Shown: positions 23,030 through 35,462 of the stretch, piece after piece
How positions within the stretch are numbered: the first letter of the stretch is position 1
How the letters are laid out: every line of letters begins with the position of its first letter
Assembly (NCBI GenBank): GCA_963281155.1
Contig: CAUJLY010000006.1
Coordinates: 3,100,001 to 3,164,000, forward strand
Direction: 5' to 3'
Length of the DNA stretch: 64,000 nucleotides
DNA from: Rhabditophanes sp. KR3021
Taxonomy: Eukaryota > Nematoda > Chromadorea > Rhabditida > Alloionematidae
The notes under the pieces: model-generated
The model's database searches: none
What the model was told of the DNA's origin: nothing
What the model saw: the letters and a program-made list of their open reading frames with translations, nothing else
Position numbers and translations under genes: made by a program

Positions 23030-24960
23030 TTAAAAGATACAAATTTGATACAACTTTGTTAAACAGGCGTATAATTCAAATGATTTCTTGCAAAAAATCG
23101 GCAAATTAAGATGTTGTCAATTAAGGAACGCTGTTACTCGTTACCCGACAAAAACTTATTAACATAAACAAAGGTGTATTTGATCTGCCCTTCTGTTAGA
23201 GCAGTACCAAACAGTAATGTGTTTTTGCTGTTGACAGGACATGAAATTAAATTGTTTTCTTGAACAAAACAAAATCATTCACAGTAAAATTACTTCTTAA
23301 AATATATACCGAATAACATCTTTTTATCAAACAAGACTGTTGCCAGACATCTATATTCCTTCTGTAGTTCAATTATTTCTGATATAAGCAACCTAGTATA
23401 CAAGTTTGTAGTCAATGTGTTTATTTAATATTAATCGCAACTTTCAATAATAATTAAGAAAATATCATATGTTGAGGTAATGTTATTTTCTTGCATGTTT
23501 AAACTTTTAAAAAAGATTTGGCTCAAGAAAGTTAATGTTGAATTCTGGTGTATTTAATGTATTTATCAAAAATAAAATATTAATTAAAATAATTTTAAAA
23601 ATAGTGAATATCATTATGTTACATTTTGAAAGCAAATGCCATTTTCTTTGCCAGATAAAAAAATGGAAAAGAACACAAATGTAACACAACTAAACGGAAA
23701 GACATAAATTAACGCACTTTTAGGTCTACACAAGTCTGATTTTACAATACCTTTGAAGAAGTTTCAGGAAACTATAGTTTTGCATATGATGCTTAGTGTA
23801 TTTATTCACAAAACTAATTTAGCTTAACTGAAATTAAAACATACTTATTTTTAATAAAAATATTTATACTACAAATGTAATTTTGATGTTTACATATGTT
23901 TTGGATGTTTCTCCTCCAAAAACGCCACAAAATATAAATTATAAAAGTAATGTCAACGTAAGCAGACAATCCACAGGACTAGATAACTATTTGAATCAAC
24001 TTCTCGCCCAGGAAACCAAAATGCATTTCAAGATAGCATTGACAAAAGAAACATACTTTTTAACTGGAACTCTTTTCAACTGTATTTGATTAAATTTGTT
24101 TCAACACTTTATTTAACATAAATTTGTTCTGCTAAACAATTTTTCAATCAAGAAAAATATGAGTAATGAATTTAGGATTGTAATTTAATTAATCATGTAT
24201 ATGTTGTCTAGATTATTTTCCTTGATAAGACTTCTTTTATATTATCCATGGGAATTTTTATAAAAACTGTTTTAATCTAGTCCGAAAAAAATAATTCTCA
24301 AAGACAGACCAAATTCAGAAAATTAAAATTGAACCCGTAAAGGACTTTCCACAAATTGAATACAAATGCATGTATATTTTTCATGCGTAATGCAAATTAA
24401 AAGAAGCAATTAAGGACCGTTCTTCAGATACAATAAAATTAATAATTCATATTTATGTTTATTATTATTATTTATTTCCCGTGCCATAATGTGCTTACGT
24501 AGGTACATTAATAGAAATGGCATTTTTTCCTGACGTAAAAGTTAAGCCATTTATTTCAGAAATCAACCACAATAAACAAGAAGAAGACATGATAACATTC
24601 TAGACAAAAGGTGCGATGATGCCACTATTGTGTGTTTGGTTATATGGACTTAATACACGATTACGAGGCCTACGATGTGACGTATGATGATTGTTGAGGC
24701 GTATCATTATCTCTTTACCTACTAGGTGTCTTCTTTTTTATTTACATCTATGATATTCTATATAAGAACTTAGTTACCTTAAATAAAGCCTTTCAAAATC
24801 TTTTAAATATGTATATTTGTTTCAAGGTAGTATAAAAATTATAACACAATTTGTTACAATTTTCTAGAGCTCCACCTCAGGCGAGAATGACATAGAAGGA
24901 AATAATTGCATAGAAGGAAATATTTATTCATACTTAAATCACTTTGAGTTGCTTAGAGTT
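23030..24960. other. AT-rich intergenic region upstream of the lipase
   Basis: One open frame at 23883-24089 has some protein-like character (SPPKTPQNINYKSNVN) and an internal GTAAGC donor, but there is no partner exon, so it is not called. The remainder is AT-rich with no firm signal. Confidence 0.45.
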
Positions 24961-26049
24961 ATGAAGCTTGCTTGTGTATTTGTTTTAATATTTTCTGTCT
25001 GTTCTTATGCTCTTGAGGGACCATTGAGTCGTCACTTCCAGGATTGGTTGCTCGACAATGGATATTCGAGTGAAGATTTCGCACAGATCCAATTTGGAAC
25101 TAATGGAAGCTTCGGAGGAAAAGAAACTAGTGAACAGACTCTAAATCATATTCCAGTCATCTTCATTCACGGAAATTCAGATGGAGCTCTTACTGATGGA
25201 ACTATATATGGAACTGGATGGACTAATAGTGTTGAATACTTCTTGAGTCAAAACTACACCATGGCTGAATTATATGGAACTTCATGGGGAGACAGAAATC
25301 GCCACAACGCTCTCAACAGAACCTTTAACTGTCAAAATATCAACTATATCAGAAAATTTATGGAAGCTGTTCTTCAATATACTGAAGCTGAATTTATCAA
25401 TGTTATTACTCACTCAATGGGGACTACAATAGGCCGTAAAGCCATTTTGGGAGGATCAATCAGGTCTTTTGACAGTAAGTAATTTTTGATCTAGTTTATC
25501 TAAAACATTTTTTAAGGTAATTGCAATTTGGGATCACGTCTTCGTTATGTCAAGACATTTGTAGGCATATCAGGAGCCAATTACGGAATTTGTTTTTGCA
25601 GCTCTGAAATATTCTCAGTATTTCCCGGCTGCAATGCCGAGGTAAATTTGTTAATTTATGTACATAATATAACCTTTTCTAGAATGGATACCATCCAGGT
25701 AAGAAAATATCTAAAGACCATGATTGTGTCAAACCCGGAAGTAATGCTAACCAGACCAATTACTCAAAGTTGCTTGAAGATATTAACAATAATAAGTTTA
25801 AGGAAGCTGTCAGAATCTTTACCATCTTTAGTAAAGGTAAGTAATAGATAATCTTAACCTAAGTAATGAATTTCAGATGATGAATTAATCGGCAACGATG
25901 GATTGGTCTACTCTGATTATACAAGTCGTATTCCACACGAAGACGTTCGAGTCAAACTTAGCAACCACACCCACATGGAGACCAAAGATTTGACAGCCGA
26001 GATGCAGTATCAAATGATCAACGGAGTTGGAGGTTTTAATATGCTTTGA
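24961..26049 (+). CDS. secreted class-2 lipase (nematode lips-type, alpha/beta hydrolase)
   Basis: Four exons, 24961-25474, 25517-25641, 25683-25836 and 25877-26049, keep frame across three introns of 40-42 bases and give 321 residues. A signal peptide (MKLACVFVLIFSVCSYA) begins the protein. The oxyanion-region motif PVIFIHGNSDGA (about 67-78) and the nucleophile elbow THSMGT (Ser152) mark a lipase-2 fold. The acid is probably in NDGLV (Asp272), and the catalytic His is one of HTH (295 or 297) in a typical late position. Many cysteines (CFCSSEIFSVFPGC) suggest disulfides. Class-2 lipases hydrolyse acylglycerol esters; nematodes carry many, often gut-expressed. The set appears intact. AATAAA lies at 26105-26110, 56 bases after the stop. 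Confidence 0.93.
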
Positions 26050-27297
26050 ATATTCATTTATTTACATAAAAACCCATCTGAATAACAATCTTTTATATAT
26101 AACAAATAAAAAAGTAAATGTATTTACTATGTTTGAACAATAAGAAATTACACTTGCATTGTCATTTTGTTCATTTAGTCACGCTATCGTGTGAGCTTAT
26201 TACATGTATAAATTACAAAGTTTATTAAATTTTCTTTCATAAATACAATAAAAAGTGAGATTTTAATTATTTTCAAAACTTAATCAAAAGAGTACCCTTT
26301 CTTGGCTTAGTCCGTTCTCGTTTCAATAACAATTCACACGAATACTAAGTGAATTGATATTTAAGCGTGCTTTTTATGAAAATTTTTGGATAAAGACAGG
26401 AAGGTGGAAAGAAAATATAATTTTGCTTTAAACATTTGTACTGGGGTTAAATAATTAAATTATCCTTGTTCTAATAAGTTTTAAATAATTAGAATGAATA
26501 CAGTGTAAGATGTAAATGAGATTATGTTTTTTAATAAAGTTATTTATTATTGGATTCAAGATATTAATTTTTTTTTACATGTCAAATGAATCATGTTATT
26601 TTTTGAGATTAAATATTTTTGACGGTTACATATTATTCATAATTTTTTGCAGGTAAATCTCATTTAAAATTCAAAAGTTTACTAAAAACATAATATGAAT
26701 TAATTTACACATGTTCAGTTGTGACTCACTTTTATTCGCATGAACATTCGGCTTTTTAAAAAGAATTATGAATAATTAAAAAATCGCTTGTAACAGGAAA
26801 ACGGAACTTTGGGAAGTTGAGCTTCTATTTTTTGCACTCTGACGCAAGGATATACTATAATCCTTATGTATCATAACGAGAAGTTGTTGATTATTTCTAA
26901 AAAGAAAATAAGTAAGCTCTAACTGTTATACGAAAATAATTATCCCATTAGGCACACATCATCTTAACGATCATTTATAACATAAATCAAACAGACTCCA
27001 TTACAAAAAAATTCAATTTGTTTAAAATTTAAAAAAATGATTGTATAGAAGCATCCTTTTATTTATGTGTTCAAATCTATATTTAAAAAAACTCCGAGAG
27101 CACCAACAGCATTGATAATGGATAAGATAATAATATAATGTTATTATATAAATTATTTTTTTGAAACTTAAGTAATTAAGGGAAAAAATCTTGTGCAGCT
27201 GCTGATATGTTTTATACTAAAGTAAACATTCAGGTTTAAAGTGTATATTTCTATATTTTAACATTGTTTATAAAATTAGTATAAGTACTTATTTACA
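26050..27297. other. AT-rich intergenic region
   Basis: Contains the lipase poly(A) signal and long A/T stretches. No further coding signal was seen. Confidence 0.55.
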
Positions 27298-27693
27298 ATG
27301 AAAATAGTATTGCTCTTTTGGTTTTTAATTTTTGCTCAAGCTTTGAAAAAGCCTAAGAAGCTAAAATCAAACAAATACACAATTGCTTTGCAAACTAACG
27401 TTCGATCGGAGCTATTAGTTGTTGAACATGAAACTGCGTGGTATTCAAAGATTCAAGCTCAATTTCGAAGAAACGGATTATTTGTTACAAAGGAAGGTAG
27501 TAAAGGAATAACAGTGAAGTCAATTCCTATTATATATATTGGCGACGGAAACGATGACGATATACCTTTGAGTGAGTTAGACGAGATGCGAAGTTCAATA
27601 GATTGGAGCAAAATTGATCTAACTAATTGGGAAAATCCTTCCGAAGAATTGCAAACATTTATAAGACGATGGAACTATATTTGTGGATTTTAA
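27298..27693 (+). CDS. small secreted protein, unknown
   Basis: A single exon of 131 residues begins with a signal peptide (MKIVLLFWFLIFAQA) followed by a lysine-rich start to the mature chain (KKPKKLKSNK). The mature part has a strand-like segment (TIALQTNVRSELLVVE), an acidic patch (GDGNDDDIPLSELDEM) and an amphipathic tail with one cysteine (RRWNYICGF). No family was recognised. With only one cysteine in the mature chain, internal disulfides are not expected. Composition differs from the noise frames around it, so the call is fairly safe. Confidence 0.7.
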   Translation: MKIVLLFWFLIFAQALKKPKKLKSNKYTIALQTNVRSELLVVEHETAWYSKIQAQFRRNGLFVTKEGSKGITVKSIPIIYIGDGNDDDIPLSELDEMRSSIDWSKIDLTNWENPSEELQTFIRRWNYICGF

Positions 27694-27982
27694 CTTCCTT
27701 ATTCTTTTTGCCTTTTCCAACTTTATTTTGGGTTATTCACATAAAATTGATTTAGTAATATAGTCCTTAATATACTTTGTAAAAGTTTCACTATAATAGA
27801 AGTTCCACTCCATATTAAATTCCAAGTCATTCATTTTATCATCATGTCAAAATCTCGACTTGTGAATCACATGAAATTAATAAGGAATAGCATACACATT
27901 TATTTAAATTAAATTTATTCATTATTTACTATATATTTCTACAACGTAATTTATAAAATACCATTATAATATGTAGATAACT

Positions 27983-29811
27983 TTAAAAAGTAAATTTGCT
28001 AAACAAATTAACAGTAACATTAATTAAGGCGAATCCAGTCCATGCAAAGACGACCCATGGCCAAGCCTTGTGTTTGAAGGGACTCGCGTATTTGTTGGGA
28101 ATGTCCTTGTTGAGTTCTTTGTTTTGACAGCTTCGGGCTCCCATTACAATGAGGCAGGGGATGACAAATTGAACGCCTACGCCTGGATACGATCCCGTTA
28201 CACAAGCTAGTAACAACACATTATCTGTTGACAATGATAACAAAGTAGGCAAGATGATTGCTGCCAACGGGATGAAGTATTTCATGAATTTTTCTTGTGG
28301 CGAGACATATCTGGTTGCGTCGGCGTTTGCTCCTTCATCTGGGCCTGGTGGAGAAGTTGCGTCATCTTCAGAGTCACTTAAAAGATGCTCGGTTTCATTA
28401 TCATTAGTTCTGAGTGATCTAAAATGTTTCCTTGTTGCTTACTCTTGCATATTTAAGTACTACAGTGGGAAAGGTGAAAAACATGCAGCTCAAAAAAAGA
28501 ACTACACTAGGGAAAATAGATAAAAAGGGTAAAAACATGCGGAAACAAGCACAATAGATAGGAAAGTAGGATAGATGTAAAGGATAGCTTTACGACACAA
28601 TAAAACTTACCTTTGAGATTGAGCAGATACCATTTTGGATAAAACCTTAAGATTGTTGATTAAAGTGATTGCGACGATGGGGTAATTTGATGTCAATGTG
28701 AAGACTGGAAATAAAGCCAAGAAGTAATCCATAACTGTATACAAAAAAGACGTGTTGTGATCATGAAGGAAATTCAGGGTGTAAATGTCTTGAGCATGGG
28801 GAAATGTGAATGCTCCAGTGATTGACAATGTGCAATAAAACACAAAGACCAACGCATAAATTAAGAACAAATTTTTGTATATATTTGTTTTGTCTTTTAT
28901 CGGTGTGATCAGGGCTGGGATTGAATGATGGCACATGAATGAATATACAGACACTCCGAATAAGTTTCCGAAGTTATCCCAATCAAATACAGGTGGCTTT
29001 CCTTGTGGCCCATCTTTCATTAGTTGAATTGAGGCCAAAACAACCATTAGGGAAAAAGCTCCCCATCTAGATAACGATGTTGAAAGTTGAATGTATTTTG
29101 TTTTTGTGATACCAATAATTACCATTGGTATGCAAAACGCGATAAATACAACCACACAAATTCTATACACAATAAAACGAGTAAAAAATTCAGGCCAGTG
29201 TTCGTAACAAGGTGAATCTACTGATACAGTGGTGTTAACTGATCCACAAACTACATTCATCAATGATTTGGGAACAGTCGTTGAGTAGATAGCCAGATCC
29301 CCAAACAAATACACAGTCAGCGACAGATAACAAAAGAAAACCCCAAATCTGCTGTTGATCATATTTGACAATTCACTCTGGAAGAGACACCAAATAATGT
29401 CGAAATAATGGTCTTGCAAAACTTACAACTTCAACTTTTTCTGTAATATCATAGGAAACAATTTGATTTCTACTATCTCTAGTCTCGTCAGTTTCAGGCT
29501 CATCGTGCTTGATTGTAAACTTCTTACTGCGGCCATTTTTGAACATTAGTGCATTGGCCACACTCATTCCTTCAATGATAAAAGTGGCACTTATATAAGA
29601 TATCAGCGCTGAGATCAACAGTAAAATGACAGATAACCCATAACCAGCAGTTTGAAACGCTTTTGGTAGAGCCAGTGCTCCGGTTCCAACAATTAGATTG
29701 AACACATATAGCAATCCGATCTTAAAAAAATGATTCTTTTAAAATGACTTTTATTAAACTTACCGCAGTCGAGTATGTTTGACCCGAGGCGACATCTGAA
29801 ACTCCGACCAT
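27983..29811 (-). CDS. TMEM104: TMEM104-type amino-acid-transporter-like membrane protein
   Basis: Minus-strand exons 29811-29764, 29720-29427, 29377-28611 and 28418-27983 join in frame to 514 residues (human TMEM104 is about 496). The family start MFNLIVGTGALTMPKAF is matched here by VFNLIVGTGALALPKAF. Other matches are YLFGDLAIYSTTVPKSLM, FGVSVYSFMCHHSIPALITP, YTLNF, LALFPVFTLTSNYPIVAITL and GSYPGVGVQFVIP. About ten or eleven hydrophobic segments are visible. TMEM104 belongs to the amino acid/auxin permease superfamily; its substrate is not established. A cytosolic loop in exon 4 carries an acidic, variable insert (LLSDSEDDATSPPGPDEG). The 192-base last intron is longer than the other two (43 and 49 bases). 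No break seen. Confidence 0.95.
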
Positions 29812-32503
29812 TTATTTACTAAGTATTTCAGTAATAAGACAACTATCAACGTCTAGAAAAAATGAATTGTCAAAATAAAATTAAAAAATACATACGACAA
29901 GGTTAATTAAAATAATTAAAGAACAAATAAAGACTAAATTAACCATATTTATTGTCAAAAATATTTAAGCGATTTTAAATTATTTAATTTGACAGAAACT
30001 ACTTCTGTTTGTCAAAATTGCACATATTTTTGTAAAACTTGAAACTAATCAGTTTCTTATCAATCCTCTTTACAATACATCAATTTGAGACAGCATAATG
30101 GAATGTTAACAACTTTTGATAATCACAAAAAACAAAAAACAGAATATATAATAGATGGGGTGAAACAGTTTATACTCTAAGCACATTTTTTATACTTATT
30201 TTTTGACAGTTCAATATCTTAAAAACAGGTGTAATGTGTCAATGGTAAATAAATATTTATATCTTAAATACTTGAATCAACGAAAATGAGAGCATAAAAA
30301 AGGTAAAACCAGTAGGTAAACAATTTTTCGTAGATGCTTATTTTGTTTTGTCTATACACTCACATATCATCAGTTTATAAGTGACGCATTTGGTAAGTTT
30401 GATTTTTTATTCATAATTTCCTAATTACTATTAAAGGTTAATCTCATTACTTTAAAAAATTATATGACAATCGTTGATCATTTGGGATAACTTAAAAATT
30501 ACTCACGTGATAAAAAGAAGTACCAAAATGTGAACAAAAAGTAGATATTTGATAGTTACAGAGAGATGCATCACATAATTGCGAATAAGTGTATAACACC
30601 ACATACTATTTTTGGGAACGCTTAGTCGAAAAATGATTACAATGACTTTATAAAGCTTTTTAAAACGATGAAAATAATATGACCACGGATCTATAAAAAA
30701 AATGTAACTTTTGATGTTAAAATCTTGCCAAGCATTAAAATAACTGCAATTAGTGGGAAACATTATAAATGCAATTGATATCTATTTATGTATGCTTCCA
30801 TTAATTCATGATAAGGCAAAAAAGAAGACGAAGAACATCTAGAAGCGTGCAGGCAAGGAAAAACACATACATTTAATGTATTAAAATGTTTTAGTTGTAC
30901 CTAATAGTAGGAGTCAAAGTTTACGAGATAAAAGTTGTGTCTCAATGTAAAAAAGATACCCCTCAATATAGCAATATAGAGAGTGGTTAATGATATTTTT
31001 TGGTAGTAATAGTATGTCATTAAAAATTGGTTCGTTCAGAGTGGGCCAAACTTTCGTTTGTTAACAAAAATTGGACATACGAGGCTTCTAAGCAAGCTGT
31101 GGTTAGCAATTTTTTACTCGTACTCCCGCTTACTTACAAATGTATACATCAAGGATAGTGTGTGTTATAGGAAAAAAGAGATCTTGTGTGCAAAGATTAA
31201 ACAATCAAGGAATTGCATTGGAGTGGTATAAAAAAGTAGTATGTAATATTGTACGTGAAAAAGTGTATTCGGATGTATATGAATTGATATATGAAGGCAA
31301 TTATATGTGTTATACTAGGAATATACTAGTATTAAGAATCATTATTAGTTATATATTTTAAAAGTTGCTTAAACAATAGCAGACTAAACAATTAAAAATG
31401 AATACGTCATGACTTGACAAACAATTAAAATGATTAAACAACCGTGAATGCTTAATATATATTATCTAATTAGGAAGATGTCTTAATTCGATTTATCTCT
31501 TTAATAAGCATTGCTGGAATAAAAGATTGATGATTAGAAGAATAGTTTCAACGTGATGTATTATGTGTGTCAATTACATTAGTTTTAATATAAAAACGAG
31601 AATGGCTTCATCGATATTAGTCGAATAACTTCGTAATGTCAAAAGTGAGTCAAACTAAAAATTATTTGACCGCAAAGACGAATGAATTATTTAGATAGTA
31701 ACTTAATATAACACAAACCTGCCATCTATAGATAATTATTTTATGATTGTCGTTTACTTATCACGCTATGAATCCAGATAAAGGTAATGCCACTACACAG
31801 CAGGTCCTTCTCGGAACTTCTAGTTTCGCTAACAATATCCAACTGTTATTTTATGTTTCATAAATATGTACTTTCTAAATCATCACACTCTAACAGGATT
31901 TTCGTGATAACATTGTTGTGCAGTCAAAATGAACACTTGATTATAATATTATTATACTTTTAATAAATGTGCATTGATGTTGCTGTGTGATGATAAATTA
32001 GGTGTTATCCATTTACAGTCACTCATTATCAGAAAGTCAATCTGTTAAAGTTAGGATATCACATTGTATAAAAAATTACATTATATAATATGCATAAGTG
32101 TGTTAAGTTTTTATTTTGAAATAAATATTCAACTTTTAATTACAATTATGCAAGGTCGATGTGGTGATATAAATTAATAGAGTAAAAAATTGTTTACAAA
32201 TTATAGGTGAGTATAGGTAATTTGTTTCCAATTAAGTGGTGAATTTTTTATGCAGTTACTCGATTTATATAGACACACTTTATGATTAGGTGATTCGTGA
32301 AAGGGTAAAAATAATAATATTTTGTTGCAAAAATAGAAACCCCGCCAAATGGTTTGGTTTATTGATGGAGATTTTTTGTGTATTTCAATGCATTTACCAT
32401 ATTTATTGTTTTCAAGAAATGCAGTTGTCGCCTTAGATGATTAATATAATTCATAATATGTTTTTGTGATGTTATGACATGTCTCGTATTAATTGTATAA
32501 TTA
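29812..32503. other. AT-rich intergenic region
   Basis: About 2.7 kb without a defensible gene. Short frames (30503-30763 minus, 31140-31361 plus) have skewed composition and no splice context. Confidence 0.55.
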
Positions 32504-33753
32504 TCACGATGTTAATCCATGAATTTTGATAACATGAAATTTGTTTTCATTGTCTTCGTTTTTGTAAGCTGATTTGCCGAAAAACATGGAATAGTCTCTG
32601 TGAAGGATCAGCCGCGGTGTTATGAGTTTCAAATTCGGTTGGCATTCGCATTTGAGGATTTTCATATGAAATGGATCATAGAGCCAAATTTCAGTGTTTT
32701 CGTCAATCAAAATGATTTTGTTATTAAGAGTACCGACTGATATTGTTCCGACCGGAATTCCATATCTTGAATCAGGCTGTGTATTGCTAGTTTTTGTGGG
32801 CGTACCAAGAATCTTGTCGCTTGGTTTTGAAATTTGAATATGTGACATTTCGTGGCAATTTTCGTTTGGAGTTAGTATATCGGATGCTTCCAATTCCAGC
32901 TTATTATCTGACAAAGGATGGCAATAAACTGCAAATGTTTTTTCTTCGTGGATTATATATAATATATTATTGCAAATAATTGCTGGCGACAGTTTAATAT
33001 TCCAATGAACGTCGTCTAGCAACTCTGAGACGGTGTTCTGTTGTCTCTTTGCATAAGGATAAATGCGTGTCAAAAAGTTCATTGGACTTCCGGGAAAATC
33101 ACACAATCTGAAAAACATTTTAATTCATATAAATAAACGAACAAAGTACTTGTGAAGAATGCAAATTTCCTCGTCATTCTCAACATTTTTGTAGACTGCA
33201 TTCCATTCATTTAATGTGGGTATCTTTTGACATATTTCAATAGGTTTCAATTTGAGCCCCTTTCCATTGGTGTGCATGCAAAATTGAAATAATCTTATAC
33301 TGTTATGCTCGCAGTTTGGAACTTCCGTCTCAGTAACAATAACCATCGAATCTCCGCATGATTGTTCCTTTTTCAAGAGTGTAAATATTTTAACGGCAAT
33401 ACCTTAATGTTTTATTAAATTTTACTAATTAAACTGATACCTGGGACGTGAATAGGTATTTCGGCAACAGCAGAGTTTGTGGCAACACTGTAAACATGCA
33501 AAACATTTTCAATTGCTTTCGATCCATTAGGTGGATAAGAAACTTCCCGATGCGTTAGGAAATAGTATGCACCAGCAGTTGCGGAAACACCCATATCTTG
33601 GGAATCAATGGGGATAAAAGTGTTTTGCTCGATGTTCCCTTCCATAATTGGGTTTTCAGGATTGTCAATCCAATTGGTAGAAAAGTCAAAGTAAGACAAT
33701 ACTAGATTATCAAATCGTGAATCATCATATTTTTTTTCAATAATGCCGGACAT
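32504..33753 (-). CDS. unknown 389-residue protein, possibly beta-propeller-like
   Basis: Three minus-strand exons, 33753-33441, 33402-33150 and 33107-32504, with 38- and 42-base introns, keep frame and give 389 residues. The protein starts MSGIIEKKYDDSRFDNLVLS and has no signal peptide or membrane segment. Several strand-turn-strand stretches recall kelch or WD blades, such as NILYIIHEEKTFAVYCHP, VGTLNNKIILIDENTEIWLYD and NVLHVYSVATNSAVAEIPI, but no clear repeat signature is kept. It resembles the propeller part of nematode F-box or kelch proteins without a recognisable partner domain. Function not assigned. Confidence 0.7.
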
Positions 33754-34943
33754 GTTAATAAGGAGTATGCTAAAATCAAACTTAATTAATTTCTATGACA
33801 AATAATGTTAAGTTACAACAACAAAGTTGAGCAACCATATCATCATCCTCATCACAGTTTAATAAACAAGGTCATGACGAAGATTAGTATGGCAAATACA
33901 GGAATACTGATATGTTGAAACATTAAAATAATAATTATTGTTGAAAGCACTCCTCCTTAATTTTTTGTTGCACATCAAAAATGTTTAAAAAATTATCGAG
34001 GACAAATTGTTGAATGGAGGAAATAACGTCATTCTCAATTCGAGGAAATAATTTTTAAGTTTATTTTTTTAATTGTATGTGTCCAAAAATTAATGTATAA
34101 GAACATTTCACACATTTAATTGAAAGTTATGCCACACAAAGATTGACAAGTTAGAAAGTAGAAATTTTTGTTCTAATTAAATGGAACTTTGGATCGTTTT
34201 AGCATTAAATAGAGTTATTAAATCATTTTTTGGATTAAATATAAATGCTCATAGACAAACATTGCAATGACCAAATATTTTCACTAGAAAGGGAGATTAC
34301 GAAACATTTTCATTAGCCAGAAAAATTGCCAGATATTTTTATTATCATGAATGATTGCCAAACATTTTCATTAAATAAGAAAGACTGCCAAAAAATGGCT
34401 CAACATTTTCATTAAGAAACAATGATTACCAATGGTTAAACATTTTCATTAAACAAGCATTTTTTAGCATGAAGACTTTGCCTTGACTTGAATCGACGGT
34501 TGAAAATTATTTTGCTTAAAGAAAAAAAGTTTCCGCGTGATTAATAAAAGCTGCTACATGCTTAGTTTGCCTCTTGCACCTATGATTAGATGTCTTATAT
34601 TTGTACATCAAGTGCACATAATATCTTATAGTTTTAAAATTGTGCGAGACTCGTGTTTGTTAATAAAAGTGTTATCAAATGCCAAGAAAATAAGAAAATA
34701 ATTTTTTGGAATGTTATAATATTTAACTTTATACCATTTAATACAAATTTTTAAATTAATAAAATGTATATCTCTTTCAAACTATGTCGTGATATATTAC
34801 GTAAGAGCGGCTTTAAGCATGTGATATATGTTTAATCCTTCTGTGCAAATATTACAACGGCATTTTATTTGTTTAGAGATTTGCTAAAACCATTAATTCT
34901 ATTGAAAGCCTAACTAGAAAGATGAATAAATTGTCGATAGATT
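33754..34943. other. intergenic region with a minisatellite
   Basis: AT-rich. Contains a short degenerate repeat at 34.27-34.45 kb (annotated separately). The rest shows nothing. Confidence 0.5.
34272..34452. repeat. degenerate minisatellite with AAACATTTTCATTA core
   Basis: About six copies of a core like AAACATTTTCATTA occur at roughly 30-40-base spacing, often preceded by ATTGCC or a similar string. Copies differ by one to three bases. Non-coding. Confidence 0.7.
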
Positions 34944-35462
34944 TTATAAACCCACAAATCTAAATTTACAACTGAAGAAATCGTCATCAGGTAAAAACAT
35001 TGAGTAAACTTCTTGCTCTGATTTTCCTTCAATTGCCTTTGCAATCCCACTACATAACGTGAACAATAAGTACTGCATACCCAGATCATTGGCAGCGATT
35101 ATTGTCTCCAAGAGAACGGGGCGGATTTCTTGAATCATGACGGCTGTAAAATGCTCAATGTATTTTGCTCTTGCCCTTATTTCATATTCGGGATGATGTA
35201 GTTGAGGTCCTTTAAGATGGGCCTCACACCATTCAATAATTTTAGAAAAAATAACTCCTCTTACATTAGGCAAATGAATTGTTTGCAATGGCATTGGTGG
35301 TGTTTCACTGTCAAGTCCTATACAAAATAATAATTCATCAGAACCAAATAGACACCTACCACGAACAGTTTTCCTTAGGATGCCAATTTGAACGGCTATG
35401 TTCAGTTCTAAATCAAACTTAATATTGTCTTTACAGATAACGAGAACAGTGTAAGTAGCCAT
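34944..35462 (-). CDS. divergent Skp1-related protein (SKR type), short at the C-terminus
   Basis: Exons 35462-35360 and 35317-34944 (42-base intron GTAGGT...TATAG) give 158 residues starting MATYTVLVICKDNIKFDLEL. Skp1 links cullin-1 to F-box proteins in SCF ubiquitin ligases. Family landmarks: a BTB/POZ-like first half, LPNVRGVIFSKIIEWCEAH (human LPNVNAAILKKVIQWCTHH), then LLETIIAANDLGMQYLLFTLCSGIAKAIEGKSEQEVYSMF, matching [40 protein letters not shown]. The intron is in frame and stop-free, so retention would add 14 residues. Usual Skp1 proteins continue with a D-F-T-E-E-E-E...N-x-W tail that packs against the F-box; here the frame ends FFSCKFRFVGL, so that tail is missing. A downstream exon could exist but none fits the tail. 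Nematodes have many such paralogues. Confidence 0.87.
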   Translation of the reverse strand: MATYTVLVICKDNIKFDLELNIAVQIGILRKTVRGRCLFGSDELLFCIGLDSETPPMPLQTIHLPNVRGVIFSKIIEWCEAHLKGPQLHHPEYEIRARAKYIEHFTAVMIQEIRPVLLETIIAANDLGMQYLLFTLCSGIAKAIEGKSEQEVYSMFLPDDDFFSCKFRFVGL

